NCBI RefSeq assembly: GCF_947502895.1
Contig: NZ_CANNBM010000005.1
Location: 62,001-126,000 of the forward strand
Reading direction: 5' to 3'
Length of the DNA: 64,000 nt
Source of the DNA: an uncultured Sulfitobacter sp.
Lineage (GTDB): Bacteria; Pseudomonadota; Alphaproteobacteria; Rhodobacterales; Rhodobacteraceae
Shown in pieces: positions 9,097 to 17,127 of this stretch. The first letter of the stretch is position 1; each line of letters starts with the position of its first letter. A model generated the notes under the pieces. That model saw nothing but the letters and a program-made list of their open reading frames with translations, ran no database searches and was not told the DNA's origin. Both the position numbers and the translations under genes were made by a program.

Positions 9097-10041
9097 TCAC
9101 CTCTCTTTTGCTGCCAGATGCAGCGCGTCTTTGAAGGCGTGCCCAGCAGGGGACAGGCTGTTGTCGCTGCGGTATGTCAGGCCAATCGGGCTTTGACCGA
9201 ATGGCACGTCCCAATCGAGCGCAGTGAGATAGCCGTTCTCGACGTCTTGCTGCACGACTTCGGAAGGCATTAACCCGATCCAATCCCGAGACTGCAGCAA
9301 TGCTCTATTGGCTAGATAAGATACGGATTCGATTGCGAAGGGAGGCGCGTACTGGTTCTGGCCAATGAAGAACTGGTCAATCTGGCGGCGCAGGGTTGTT
9401 TCTGGCGGCGGTAATATCCAGCCGAAAGGTTTGATCTGGTCGAAGGGTAGCGATTTGATTTTCGCCAGCGGATGGTCATTGCCAACAACTGCTGTGACCC
9501 GATCATCAAACAGTTTTTCCTGTTTCAACTTGTCGCGATGCCGGTGCGAGGGCAAGCGCCCAACAACAAGGTCGATTTCACCCGACAGCAGCGCAGGCAT
9601 CAGAACTTCGTTAGTGCCTTCGTTTATCTTTATTGCGATTTTCGCACGGTTCTGCAGTACCGTCGCAATCGCTGCTGGCAGTAGTTTTGTGGAGGCTGCA
9701 AGCAGCGTACCCACGACCACGCGCCCGCTATTGCCTTCGTTCAGATCATCCAACTCCTGTGCGGCATTGGACACCTGCGCAAAAATAAGCTTGCCATGCC
9801 GGATCAGTGTGTCGCCAAAGACAGTAGGGACAACACCACGGTTGGTGCGTGTAAACAAAGTCACCTCGAAATCAATCTCGAGGTCCTGAATCATCTTGGT
9901 GGCCGCAGGTTGGGAGATGCCTAGTTCCCGCGCGGCGTTCTGGATACTGCCGTGGCTACCCACAGCAACCAGCAAACGCAGTTGTCGCAATTTGAGCCGT
10001 GTCAAAGCGCGATCCACAATCCGTGAATGTTTCGCGATCAT
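9097..10041 (-). CDS. LysR-family transcriptional regulator
   Basis: A 314-residue LysR-type regulator with an N-terminal winged helix-turn-helix (LKLRQLRLLVAVGSHGSIQNAARELGISQPAATKMIQDLE, residues 17-55) and a periplasmic-binding-like effector domain. It resembles the PcaQ/GalR-type subgroup that controls aromatic-acid degradation. Its ATG overlaps the stop of the aspartate-dehydrogenase-like gene by 4 nt (ATGA at 10038-10041), so the two are co-translated. It probably controls the kynurenine/3-hydroxyanthranilate genes on both sides, using the intergenic space at 10815-10971. The effector is unknown. Confidence 0.9.
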   Translation of the reverse strand: MIAKHSRIVDRALTRLKLRQLRLLVAVGSHGSIQNAARELGISQPAATKMIQDLEIDFEVTLFTRTNRGVVPTVFGDTLIRHGKLIFAQVSNAAQELDDLNEGNSGRVVVGTLLAASTKLLPAAIATVLQNRAKIAIKINEGTNEVLMPALLSGEIDLVVGRLPSHRHRDKLKQEKLFDDRVTAVVGNDHPLAKIKSLPFDQIKPFGWILPPPETTLRRQIDQFFIGQNQYAPPFAIESVSYLANRALLQSRDWIGLMPSEVVQQDVENGYLTALDWDVPFGQSPIGLTYRSDNSLSPAGHAFKDALHLAAKER

Positions 10042-10814
10042 AGTGAGATCACTCCGCTGAGGCTATCCAGTCTGCTGATCACACTCATTGCGGCAAGAGC
10101 CGAGCTGCGCGGATTGTCGGGTAGGGACTTTCCGTTGATCTGGAAAGTGAAGCTACCAAAGTCGCCGCTTGCCTGAATTTCGTGGATATTGGCGCTGACA
10201 TCCGCGTCCGCGATCAAGCGCACGCTCGTCTTGTCGAAACCGACACCGGCTAGCGCCACTGCTGCGGCAACATTGGCATTCTTGGGATAGGCGAGGGCGG
10301 CTTCGCGTGCGGTCCCTTCAAAATGTGTCTGGGCGCCTGTCCTGAGGGCCTCAAGGTTTATTACTTTTTCGGCAGGTGAGCCAAGCCATCCGGCGGGTGG
10401 TTTGCGGCCAACATATGTGACTTGCTCCAACTGGCCAACGCGTGCGGCCTGAAGGCAATCCAGCGCCCCGATTGCACCGCTTGCAAGGTGGAGTTTTGCA
10501 TTCCCCGCGTGCGCTGCCGCCTCTAGGCTTTGAAGAACATTTTGGTCTGCAAGCGCACCAAGCGAGACAGTCACCAGATCGATGCCCCGCTGCAATATCG
10601 CTGGGCCATGTTCTGCGAGGGCAGCGTGGCCTGCGCAATCAATCACAAGGTCCAGATCATCGGGAAAGCCCTGAACCGAATCTACATAAGTTCCGGGATT
10701 ATCCGCAACGCGTGTCTGCCGTACTAGAACCGCTGCAATGCTGTGTGGTCTTTGCGCCAGTGCAGTCTGCACATAGCTAGCGATTGCGCCATTCCCGATC
10801 AAACCAATTTTCAT
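10038..10814 (-). CDS. Aspartate dehydrogenase-like NAD(P)-dependent oxidoreductase
   Basis: A 258-residue protein of the NadX/aspartate dehydrogenase family. The N-terminal Rossmann fold begins MKIGLIGNGAIASYV. The family's C-terminal signature is present: YPKNANVAAAVALAG, then IADADVSANIHEIQASGDFG. I start at the ATG at 10814, which has AGAGGA upstream; a longer frame to 10982 would overlap the divergent gene. Characterised family members oxidise L-aspartate to iminosuccinate, feeding quinolinate and NAD synthesis. Here it sits among 3-hydroxyanthranilate genes, and the dioxygenase product also cyclises to quinolinate, so a role in that pathway on another amino or imino acid is possible. 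Confidence 0.85.
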   Translation of the reverse strand: MKIGLIGNGAIASYVQTALAQRPHSIAAVLVRQTRVADNPGTYVDSVQGFPDDLDLVIDCAGHAALAEHGPAILQRGIDLVTVSLGALADQNVLQSLEAAAHAGNAKLHLASGAIGALDCLQAARVGQLEQVTYVGRKPPAGWLGSPAEKVINLEALRTGAQTHFEGTAREAALAYPKNANVAAAVALAGVGFDKTSVRLIADADVSANIHEIQASGDFGSFTFQINGKSLPDNPRSSALAAMSVISRLDSLSGVISL

Positions 10815-10971
10815 GCCAATATCCTCTTGTTGTACTACGTCTAAACGAAATTGACTAAGTACGGATATAGATATTTGTGATACCTGATTTTGGCATTTTA
10901 CCTTGGCAAACTGGCTCGAATGCGGCCCTCTGAACTGAACAAAACTTGGTTTCTCAGAACAGGTCTGCCAC

Positions 10972-11925
10972 ATGAAATACACAAAACATGACGCGAAAGC
11001 CTATGCGCGCGAGCACATGAGCGGGATTTGGGCCGCAGCTCTTAATCCGTTTAATGACGACCTGACGTTGAATGAGGCTGGGTTGCGCGCAAACATCCGT
11101 CACTGGATCGACGATCTGAAGATTCAGGGATTGTTCGTGGCTGGTAAGCAGGGCGAATTTTTCTCGATGAGCGTTGCCGAGCGTAAGCGCAATATCGAAA
11201 TTGCGGTGGACGAATGTGCAGGCAAGGCTGGCGTGATCGTTTCGGTTTCTGACCAAAACATGGACACGGCGCTGGAACTTGCCCATTTCGCACAAAACGC
11301 AGGCGCGGATTTCATTGTGGTTCATGCGCCAGTCCTTAGTTTTGTGCATGACCGCGGCGAGGTGCTGTATCAATACTATAAAACATTCTGCGACCAGCTC
11401 GACATCGGGATTGCCATGTGGAGCCACCTTGACAGTGGCTATCTGATGCAGCCCGAGGAATGTGCGCGCATTGCGGAATTGCCCAACATCGTAGCGATCA
11501 AATACTCGGTACCGCGCGAGATGTATGTGAAGCTGCATCACATGATTGGTGATATAATTCAGGTCTCAACGTCGCTCGAGGATGATTGGCTTGATAATAT
11601 CGAAGAGCTCGGGTGGCGGTTGTACCTCTGCTCGTCGCCACCTTATCAATTGCAGACAGCGAATGATTTGCGGATGCACGAATACACCCAGCTTGCTTTT
11701 GCAGGAAAGTTCGAAGAGGCCCGCAAGGTGCGCGATAGCCTTGAACCTGTGAGAAAAGCTATGAAGGCGTCAAAGCCGAGCGACAAGCCCACCGCCTTTG
11801 GGAAATACTGGCAAGAGCTGTTGGGTCAGACCGGTGGCCGTGTGCGTCAGCCTATGCTGGAATTGACCGATGCGGAGAAAGATGCTGTGCGTGCCGCCTT
11901 TGAAGGCTGCGGGCTAAAGCTGTAA
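10972..11925 (+). CDS. DapA/N-acetylneuraminate-lyase family protein with altered active site
   Basis: A 317-residue TIM-barrel class I aldolase/lyase of the dihydrodipicolinate synthase family. The Schiff-base lysine is present (K177 in NIVAIKYS), and the LYQYYK helix matches the family's LYQ-x-F-K. The usual catalytic threonine pair GTTGE is replaced by GKQGE (residues 58-62), and the usual catalytic tyrosine motif (PYY) is absent: the aligned stretch reads HAPVLSF (118-124). It is therefore unlikely to be a dihydrodipicolinate synthase. Gene order puts it immediately before 3-hydroxyanthranilate 3,4-dioxygenase (39 bp gap), suggesting it acts on a ring-cleavage product. It is divergent from the aspartate-dehydrogenase-like gene. 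Confidence 0.85.
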   Translation: MKYTKHDAKAYAREHMSGIWAAALNPFNDDLTLNEAGLRANIRHWIDDLKIQGLFVAGKQGEFFSMSVAERKRNIEIAVDECAGKAGVIVSVSDQNMDTALELAHFAQNAGADFIVVHAPVLSFVHDRGEVLYQYYKTFCDQLDIGIAMWSHLDSGYLMQPEECARIAELPNIVAIKYSVPREMYVKLHHMIGDIIQVSTSLEDDWLDNIEELGWRLYLCSSPPYQLQTANDLRMHEYTQLAFAGKFEEARKVRDSLEPVRKAMKASKPSDKPTAFGKYWQELLGQTGGRVRQPMLELTDAEKDAVRAAFEGCGLKL

Positions 11926-11964
11926 TTGCAGAGCCGGAATAAGTTACGGTAACGGGAGAAAACC

Positions 11965-12507
11965 ATGTCCAGACTAAAAGCCTTCAATTTTCAAGCATGG
12001 ATTGATGAACATCGCCACCTTTTGAAACCGCCTGTTGGAAATCAGCAGATCTGGGAAGATGCTGATCTTATGGTGACAGTCGTTGGTGGCCCGAACAAGC
12101 GCACGGACTATCATGATGATCCGGTTGAGGAGTTCTTCTATCAGCTGGAAGGTAACATGGTTCTCAAGATTTATGACGGCGAAGAGTTTTATGATGTGCC
12201 TATCCGTGAAGGCGAGATCTTTTTGCTGCCGCCGCATGTCCGTCACTCCCCCCAGCGTCCCGAGGAAGGGTCCATCGGCCTTGTTGTCGAACCCAAACGC
12301 CAAACTGGAGAACTGGACGCAATCGAGTGGTACTGTTTTGAATGCGGCACGCTTGTGCATCGCGCAGAAATGCAGCTGACTTCGATCGTGAAGGATTTAC
12401 CACCCGTCTATAACAAGTTTTACGCCTCGGAAGAGGACAGAACCTGCCCCAATTGTAAGGCTCTTCACCCTGGTAAAGAGCCACCAGAGGGTTGGGTGAA
12501 AATCTAG
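11965..12507 (+). CDS. nbaC: 3-hydroxyanthranilate 3,4-dioxygenase
   Basis: A 180-residue cupin dioxygenase that opens 3-hydroxyanthranilate to 2-amino-3-carboxymuconate semialdehyde (ACMS) using Fe(II). Every key residue known from the Cupriavidus enzyme is present one position earlier: iron ligands H50, E56 and H94, and substrate residues R46, R98 and E109. The C-terminal rubredoxin-like iron site of bacterial forms is also intact (C124-x2-C127 and C161-x2-C164). RBS GGGAGAA precedes the ATG. It forms a probable operon with the DapA-like gene. No ACMS decarboxylase or 2-aminomuconate deaminase is seen in the window, so the onward fate of ACMS is open. Confidence 0.96.
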   Translation: MSRLKAFNFQAWIDEHRHLLKPPVGNQQIWEDADLMVTVVGGPNKRTDYHDDPVEEFFYQLEGNMVLKIYDGEEFYDVPIREGEIFLLPPHVRHSPQRPEEGSIGLVVEPKRQTGELDAIEWYCFECGTLVHRAEMQLTSIVKDLPPVYNKFYASEEDRTCPNCKALHPGKEPPEGWVKI

Positions 12508-12840
12508 TATTCCAAGCATATTGTATGGTGTGAGAGTTGAAGATCGCCAGTTGCCCGTGTTGCAAAAAGCAATGAAAATGTTCAGCGCGTTTTGCAACAG
12601 CTGGCGATCTTATCTGGTCAGCGTTGGCGATTGTACCAGTTCGCTTTTTCCAGTTCGCATCCCGAAACGGGCCTGCTTTTGAAAGTAGAGGCGAGATCGG
12701 CTGACAGACCCGAAAAACGCCAAACAACTGATGGCGGCACACAATGCTCTGGTAAGGGTGTTCAAAACTCTGGATGATGCGGTTGCAAATATGAGGCGCT
12801 AAATTCCAATAGCGTTATCTCAAGATCAGAAAGTGACCAA
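12508..12840. other. Intergenic region with long imperfect hairpin and possible gene remnant
   Basis: AAGATCGCCAG (12540-12550) pairs with CTGGCGATCTT (12601-12611), and TGTTGCAAAA (12558-12567) pairs with TTTTGCAACA (12590-12599). This gives a 72-nt stem-loop with a 7/1-nt bulge and a 22-nt loop, possibly the terminator of the dioxygenase operon or a small mobile hairpin. At about 12700-12801 a frame ending in TAA reads DPKNAKQLMAAHNALVRVFK and so on. It is protein-like but closed upstream by a stop, so it may be a gene remnant of unknown family. Confidence 0.5.
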
Positions 12841-13815
12841 ATGACCAAACAGACTGTCCTCATCACGTCCGCAACAGGCCGCATTGGCAAAGAGCTTGTG
12901 GCGCGTCTCGGTGCTGTTGGGAAGTTTAACGTGCGCGCCTGCTATTTCAGTGACGATAAAGCGCAGAGCCTGCTTTCCCTTGGCGCGCATGAGGTTGTCA
13001 AATTTGATCTGTCCGATCCTGCCACATGGGATCAAGCGCTTGATAGTGTCAGCGCTGTCTACTCCGCCTCTCTTGATCCTATGCTCAAGGGCCATCTTGC
13101 CTTCTGCAAGGAGTTGGGGCACCGCTCTGATCAGATCAAGCACGTTGTACGGGTAAGCTGCATGGGGGCCGACACAAACACCGCGGCTTATATTGCTGAT
13201 CAACATGCCTCTCGCGCTGGCGCGGGGATTCCGCTGATGTTGCAACACTACTGGTGGGGCGAGAAGGCGCTGATTGACGAGGGTTTGAACGTCACAGCAT
13301 TGCGGAACAACTTCTTTATGAACCACTTGCTGAAGACGGATTGCGAGACGATTGATCGTGAGGGCTGGTTTTCAAACCCGCTGGGCTATGTCCGAAACTC
13401 TTTCGTTGCGACGCGCGATATTGCAGAAGCTGCCGCAGTTGTTCTGATTGAAGGGCCAGAACGACACGCCAACAAGTTCTATGACCTCACCGGACCTGTC
13501 CCGCAATCAATGTCTGAAATCGCAGAAGATCTTGGTCGTGCGATGGGCAAAACTATTGAGTACCGCGCCCAATCCATGGTCGATTTTGAGGCAGACTTCG
13601 GTGCGACCCGTGCTGAATTTTTTGAATATTTGACCAACGGCTTTTACACTCGGTGTAGCCCTGATTTTTACAATCTGACGGGCCGTGCACCGACATCTTA
13701 TTATGAGTACCTCACTACCAAGGGGGCCAGCGGTGAAACCGGACTAGAGGAATTGTGGCAGGGTAATCTTTGGAAAAAGGGTGAGGATGCGATGAAGGAT
13801 GCGGCGAAAGCCTAG
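12841..13815 (+). CDS. NmrA-like NAD(P)-binding protein
   Basis: A 324-residue atypical short-chain dehydrogenase of the NmrA/TMR family. The Rossmann glycine motif is SATGRIGKEL (residues 9-18), followed by segments typical of the group (AVYSASLDP, HVVRVSCMGAD, TALRNNFFMNHLL, SFVATRDIAEAA). Members bind NAD(P) and act as redox sensors, or as reductases of quinones and furans. It starts 333 bp after the dioxygenase and ends 33 bp before the MOSC gene, so it belongs to the plus-strand half of the cluster. Substrate unknown; an enzymatic step on a carbonyl intermediate or a regulatory role are both possible. Confidence 0.85.
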   Translation: MTKQTVLITSATGRIGKELVARLGAVGKFNVRACYFSDDKAQSLLSLGAHEVVKFDLSDPATWDQALDSVSAVYSASLDPMLKGHLAFCKELGHRSDQIKHVVRVSCMGADTNTAAYIADQHASRAGAGIPLMLQHYWWGEKALIDEGLNVTALRNNFFMNHLLKTDCETIDREGWFSNPLGYVRNSFVATRDIAEAAAVVLIEGPERHANKFYDLTGPVPQSMSEIAEDLGRAMGKTIEYRAQSMVDFEADFGATRAEFFEYLTNGFYTRCSPDFYNLTGRAPTSYYEYLTTKGASGETGLEELWQGNLWKKGEDAMKDAAKA

Positions 13816-13848
13816 AGCCTTTATGGTAGGGTAGGGAGGTTGCAAGAC

Positions 13849-14925
13849 ATGCATTTGGCGGGAATTGCCCGATATCCGATCAAAGGGTTGAACGGTGAAG
13901 AGCTATACAGTGTCACGTTGGAATGCGGGCGCGGTGTGCGCGGTGATCGCCGTTTTGCGTTTGGCATCGATGCTTCGAAAGATGATGGAACGTGGTACAC
14001 CTCGCGCAGCTATTTGATTAATTCCCGCAAGGATAACCTGCTAAAATTCTCACAACGCAGTGATCAGATCGCGTGGGAAATTACATCACCTTCCGGGCAG
14101 GTTTTACGGTTTAATGCGGATGACGCGGATAGTTTGAAGCGTGTAAATACCCAGCTTGGGCCGTTCTTTAGCTGCATTGAGAACGATGGTAAAACACCCT
14201 GTCTGATTGACCGAAATCCAGATGAAGGGCCGTCAGGACATTGGGACTTTCCTGACTCAGAACTGCTGATTGTAAACCTCGCAACTGTTCATGAACTGGA
14301 AAGCCACTGGGGCGTCGAGATTGATCCAAGGCGCTTTCGGGCGAATTTGCTTATTGAGGGTCTTCCACCGTGGGCAGAGTTTGGTCTCTATGGTGCCGAA
14401 TTTTTGGTTGGTGACGCCAAGATATCTATCCTGAGACCCGCACGTCGCTGCCCCGCGATTTCCGTCGATCCAACTACTGGAGACCGAGATTCAGAGCTGC
14501 AAAATGACCTTGTGAATGACTACGGTCATGGGTTTTTGGGCGTCTACGCGCGGGTTTCACAGTCGGGTCATGCGGCGGTTGGTGATGAAATAGGGCATAC
14601 AAATGCAGAGGCTTTGGCCCCGAGCGAAATGACGTGCGATCTTGCACCTGACATAAACCTATGGCCCAAAGCGGCTTACGCCGTGGCCACTGATACACGG
14701 GATGTTTTCAAGTTCTCGCCTCTTTGTTCGTTGGCATTGGCAGAAGATGGTGCAGTTGGCCGCATGAAAGTTCATTCGGGTCCAAGGGCTGTTTTGAACG
14801 GGCAGGTTATTCGTTCGTCTCGGGACGAATTGATCATGCGCGTCGAACAGTATGCCGACGAGATTGAAAGGCGCAGTTTGTCGGGCGAACTGGTCCTCTT
14901 GTCGGGCCCTTTTGCCAATCGGTAG
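13849..14925 (+). CDS. MOSC-domain protein with C-terminal extension
   Basis: A 358-residue protein with the MOSC N-terminal beta-barrel (ARYPIKGLNGEEL at about residues 6-18) and a MOSC domain carrying the conserved cysteine in RPARRCPAISVDP, the residue thought to bind the molybdenum cofactor in YcbX/YiiM relatives. The last 100 or so residues do not show the 2Fe-2S ferredoxin cysteines of YcbX and have no domain I can name. I start at the ATG at 13849, which follows GGGAGG by 9 nt; a TTG at 13840 is also in frame. It follows the NmrA-like gene by 33 bp. Possible roles are hydroxylamine/N-oxide reduction or sulfur transfer. Confidence 0.8.
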   Translation: MHLAGIARYPIKGLNGEELYSVTLECGRGVRGDRRFAFGIDASKDDGTWYTSRSYLINSRKDNLLKFSQRSDQIAWEITSPSGQVLRFNADDADSLKRVNTQLGPFFSCIENDGKTPCLIDRNPDEGPSGHWDFPDSELLIVNLATVHELESHWGVEIDPRRFRANLLIEGLPPWAEFGLYGAEFLVGDAKISILRPARRCPAISVDPTTGDRDSELQNDLVNDYGHGFLGVYARVSQSGHAAVGDEIGHTNAEALAPSEMTCDLAPDINLWPKAAYAVATDTRDVFKFSPLCSLALAEDGAVGRMKVHSGPRAVLNGQVIRSSRDELIMRVEQYADEIERRSLSGELVLLSGPFANR

Positions 14926-14944
14926 CACGATAGTCGTCTTTGAC

Positions 14945-15250
14945 TTATCTATGGACCGCAACTGCGATATCTGCGGCAAGGCGTGCATTGTTTTTGGCCA
15001 GCGAAATGTTTGCTCTCAGGCTTTCACAATTGGACTGTTCAAAACGCATAGCAGCAAGGAGGGCGTGACCTGTTTCTCGCTCAATTCTTGTGCTGTCATC
15101 GCCGCCTGCGCTGTCGAGATATCGTCATTCATGATGTCGGCAGGAATTTCGTCACGAACAGGAATTGGATTTGCGACCAATAGCCCGACCCAGCTCCAAC
15201 CCATCGCGCATTTTTTGAAATGCTGCGATATCCTCATCACCAATGTAGAC
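14945..15250 (-). pseudogene. psuG: psuG (pseudouridine-5'-phosphate glycosidase) C-terminal remnant
   Basis: Three minus-strand pieces in different frames together match the PsuG C terminus. DEDIAAFQKMRDGLELG lies at about 15238-15190. GLLVANPIPVRDEIPADI and KQVTPSLLL follow to about 15020. SLRANISLAKNNARLAADIA then runs to a TAA at 14947-14945. Functional PsuG has NPIPE-x-DEIPA, TPFLL and SLEANIALVKNNARLAA in this order. Two frameshifts separate the pieces, and the N-terminal two thirds are missing. It is a relic of pseudouridine catabolism, with no companion psuK seen. Confidence 0.8.
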
Positions 15251-15539
15251 GTCCAATCCAGACCAAGATTTCACAAATCCCGTCCGAGTAGAACTGATCG
15301 GGCGCGGGAGTTACGGCTAACGGAATATTGCTGATCCTTCCGTGTTGGCATTAAAAAATGCTTGCCAGAAATCCGAAGTTGCTAGATTACGCACATTAGG
15401 TCGGCGATGGCGTCGCCAGCATTTTTTGCGAGACCTATTTCATCTTCCTGAACGCCGGGATCTTGCTTTGCCGTTTGTCCGGCGAGGGAGGCTTCTTGTC
15501 CTTCACGCAGGCCTTCGGCTCGCGCTTTTGAAGGAGCCT
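15251..15539. other. Spacer upstream of creatinase gene
   Basis: No gene is recognised. A plus-strand frame continues upstream of the creatinase ATG to 15342, but its first 66 codons are Arg/Leu-rich and do not belong to the family. They are read here as non-coding leader. AAGGAG just before 15540 is the ribosome site. Confidence 0.4.
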
Positions 15540-16745
15540 ATGATGGACCGTCCACAGAATTATCGCTTTCACCAAGGGGATCGTATCCTCCCTTTCGCAT
15601 CCTCTGAATATGATGCGCGTCTGACAAAGCTGCGCGCTGATATGGCGGCGGTCGGCGTTGATGCTTGTGTGTTCACCTCAATGCACAATGTCGCGTATTA
15701 TTCCGGTTTCTTGTATTGTGCATTCGGGCGGCCCTACGCCCTCGTTGTTACTCCAAGCGAGAGCGTCACGATCAGTGCGGGCATCGATGCAGCACAGCCT
15801 TGGCGCCGCAGCCATGGTGATAACATCACCTATACAGACTGGCAGCGTAACAACTATTGGCGCACGATTGAATCTGTAACAGGCACCGGCAAAACGATCG
15901 GTTTTGAGGGCGATCACATCAGCGTTGTGCAAAAAGCGCTTTTGGAAGAGTTCCTATCGCCAAAATCTGCCCGCGATGTGGCTCCCGCAACGATGCTTCA
16001 GCGCATGCACAAATCAGCCGCTGAACTGGACCTTATCCGAGCGGGCGCAAATGTGGCTGATGTCGGCGGCTATGCGATCAAGGAAGCCGTCAAAATCGGC
16101 GCGCGCGAGATCGATGTTGCCATGGCGGGCCGTGACGCGATGGAGCAGGAAATCGCAAAACGCTTTCCTGACTCCGAAATACGCGACAGCTGGGTTTGGT
16201 TCCAGTCCGGCATCAACACTGATGGCGCGCATAACCCGGTGACAACCCGCAAACTCGAGCGCGGTGATATCCTCAGCCTTAACACTTTTCCGATGATCTC
16301 GGGCTACTACACGGCACTGGAGCGGACCATGTTCGTGGGTGAAGTGGATGATGCAAGCCGCAAAATCTGGGAGGCCAATGTGGCGGCCCATGAATACGGC
16401 ATGAGCTTGCTTGTGCCCGGTGCCAAGTGCTCAGAGATCACACATAAGATCAACGATTTCTTCGCAGAGCGCGATCTGCTGCAATACCGGACCTTTGGAT
16501 ATGGCCACTCCTTCGGGGTGCTGTCGCACTATTATGGCCGCGAGGCAGGGTTGGAACTGCGGGAGGATATCGACACGGTGCTTGAACCCGGAATGGTGAT
16601 CTCGATGGAACCGATGCTGACGATTGCGGATGGTGAGCCAGGTGCAGGCGGTTACCGTGAGCATGATATCCTGATCATCAACGATGACGGCAACGAGAAC
16701 ATTACGGGCTATCCATACGGCCCCGATTTCAACGTCGTTGGTTAA
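15540..16745 (+). CDS. Creatinase (creatine amidinohydrolase)
   Basis: Hydrolyses creatine to sarcosine and urea; M24 'pita-bread' fold, no metal needed. The 402-residue protein is colinear with the Pseudomonas putida enzyme. The catalytic H231 lies in INTDGAHNPVTTRK, and E261 (YYTALERT) and E357 (VISMEPM) sit one position before the known H232, E262 and E358. The blocks FGRPYALVVT, YTDWQRNNYW, GYGHSFGVLSHYYGREAGLE and GAGGYREHDILI are typical. AAGGAG lies 6 nt before the ATG. It faces a GlxA-type regulator across 382 bp. Downstream sarcosine oxidase genes are not in the window. Creatine and the histidine compounds next door would be available together from animal tissue. Confidence 0.95.
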   Translation: MMDRPQNYRFHQGDRILPFASSEYDARLTKLRADMAAVGVDACVFTSMHNVAYYSGFLYCAFGRPYALVVTPSESVTISAGIDAAQPWRRSHGDNITYTDWQRNNYWRTIESVTGTGKTIGFEGDHISVVQKALLEEFLSPKSARDVAPATMLQRMHKSAAELDLIRAGANVADVGGYAIKEAVKIGAREIDVAMAGRDAMEQEIAKRFPDSEIRDSWVWFQSGINTDGAHNPVTTRKLERGDILSLNTFPMISGYYTALERTMFVGEVDDASRKIWEANVAAHEYGMSLLVPGAKCSEITHKINDFFAERDLLQYRTFGYGHSFGVLSHYYGREAGLELREDIDTVLEPGMVISMEPMLTIADGEPGAGGYREHDILIINDDGNENITGYPYGPDFNVVG

Positions 16746-17127
16746 GTCATACACTTGATCGCCGTTTGGTGAATGGCGGTCCATGTATGGCTTCGGTGGT
16801 TATGCGGCTATGACGCGTAGCACTGATCGTCAGGCCGCTTGATAGTGTCTCCCTTGCAAAGGTGAAAACCGTTGCAAGGGGGGTTCGACGTCAGCGAGCA
16901 CGCCATAGCCCTTGGAATATTGCGTGGATGGTGTTGCCATATTGGTGTGGCAGGCCGTTTGTTTAGGGGATGGTGGCATGGGTATTGCTACGGTCAATTA
17001 CATCCCTGATGGGATCCTCCGGCAAGCCAATCAAGACTGCGGTCTGCCTGTGCTCTTTGCTACTTACGAACTACCTTCAGCAAACCCAAGCAGCTTGGCT
17101 GGCGCAATCTGCGATTTAGGTGGGGCT
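16746..17127. other. Intergenic region with GAAA-capped hairpin
   Basis: CCCTTGCAA (16851-16859) pairs perfectly with TTGCAAGGG (16872-16880). Inside, GGT and ACC can pair around a GAAA tetraloop, giving a compact 30-nt RNA-like structure not followed by a T-run. A plus-strand frame at 16912-17202 (96 codons) has some protein-like stretches but runs into the 3' end of the glxA-like gene on the other strand; I cannot assign it. Otherwise nothing recognised. Confidence 0.5.

Noticed and set aside
14852..15334. 160-codon plus-strand frame after the MOSC gene
   Set aside because: The minus strand of the same stretch carries clear PsuG remnants, so this frame is a shadow.
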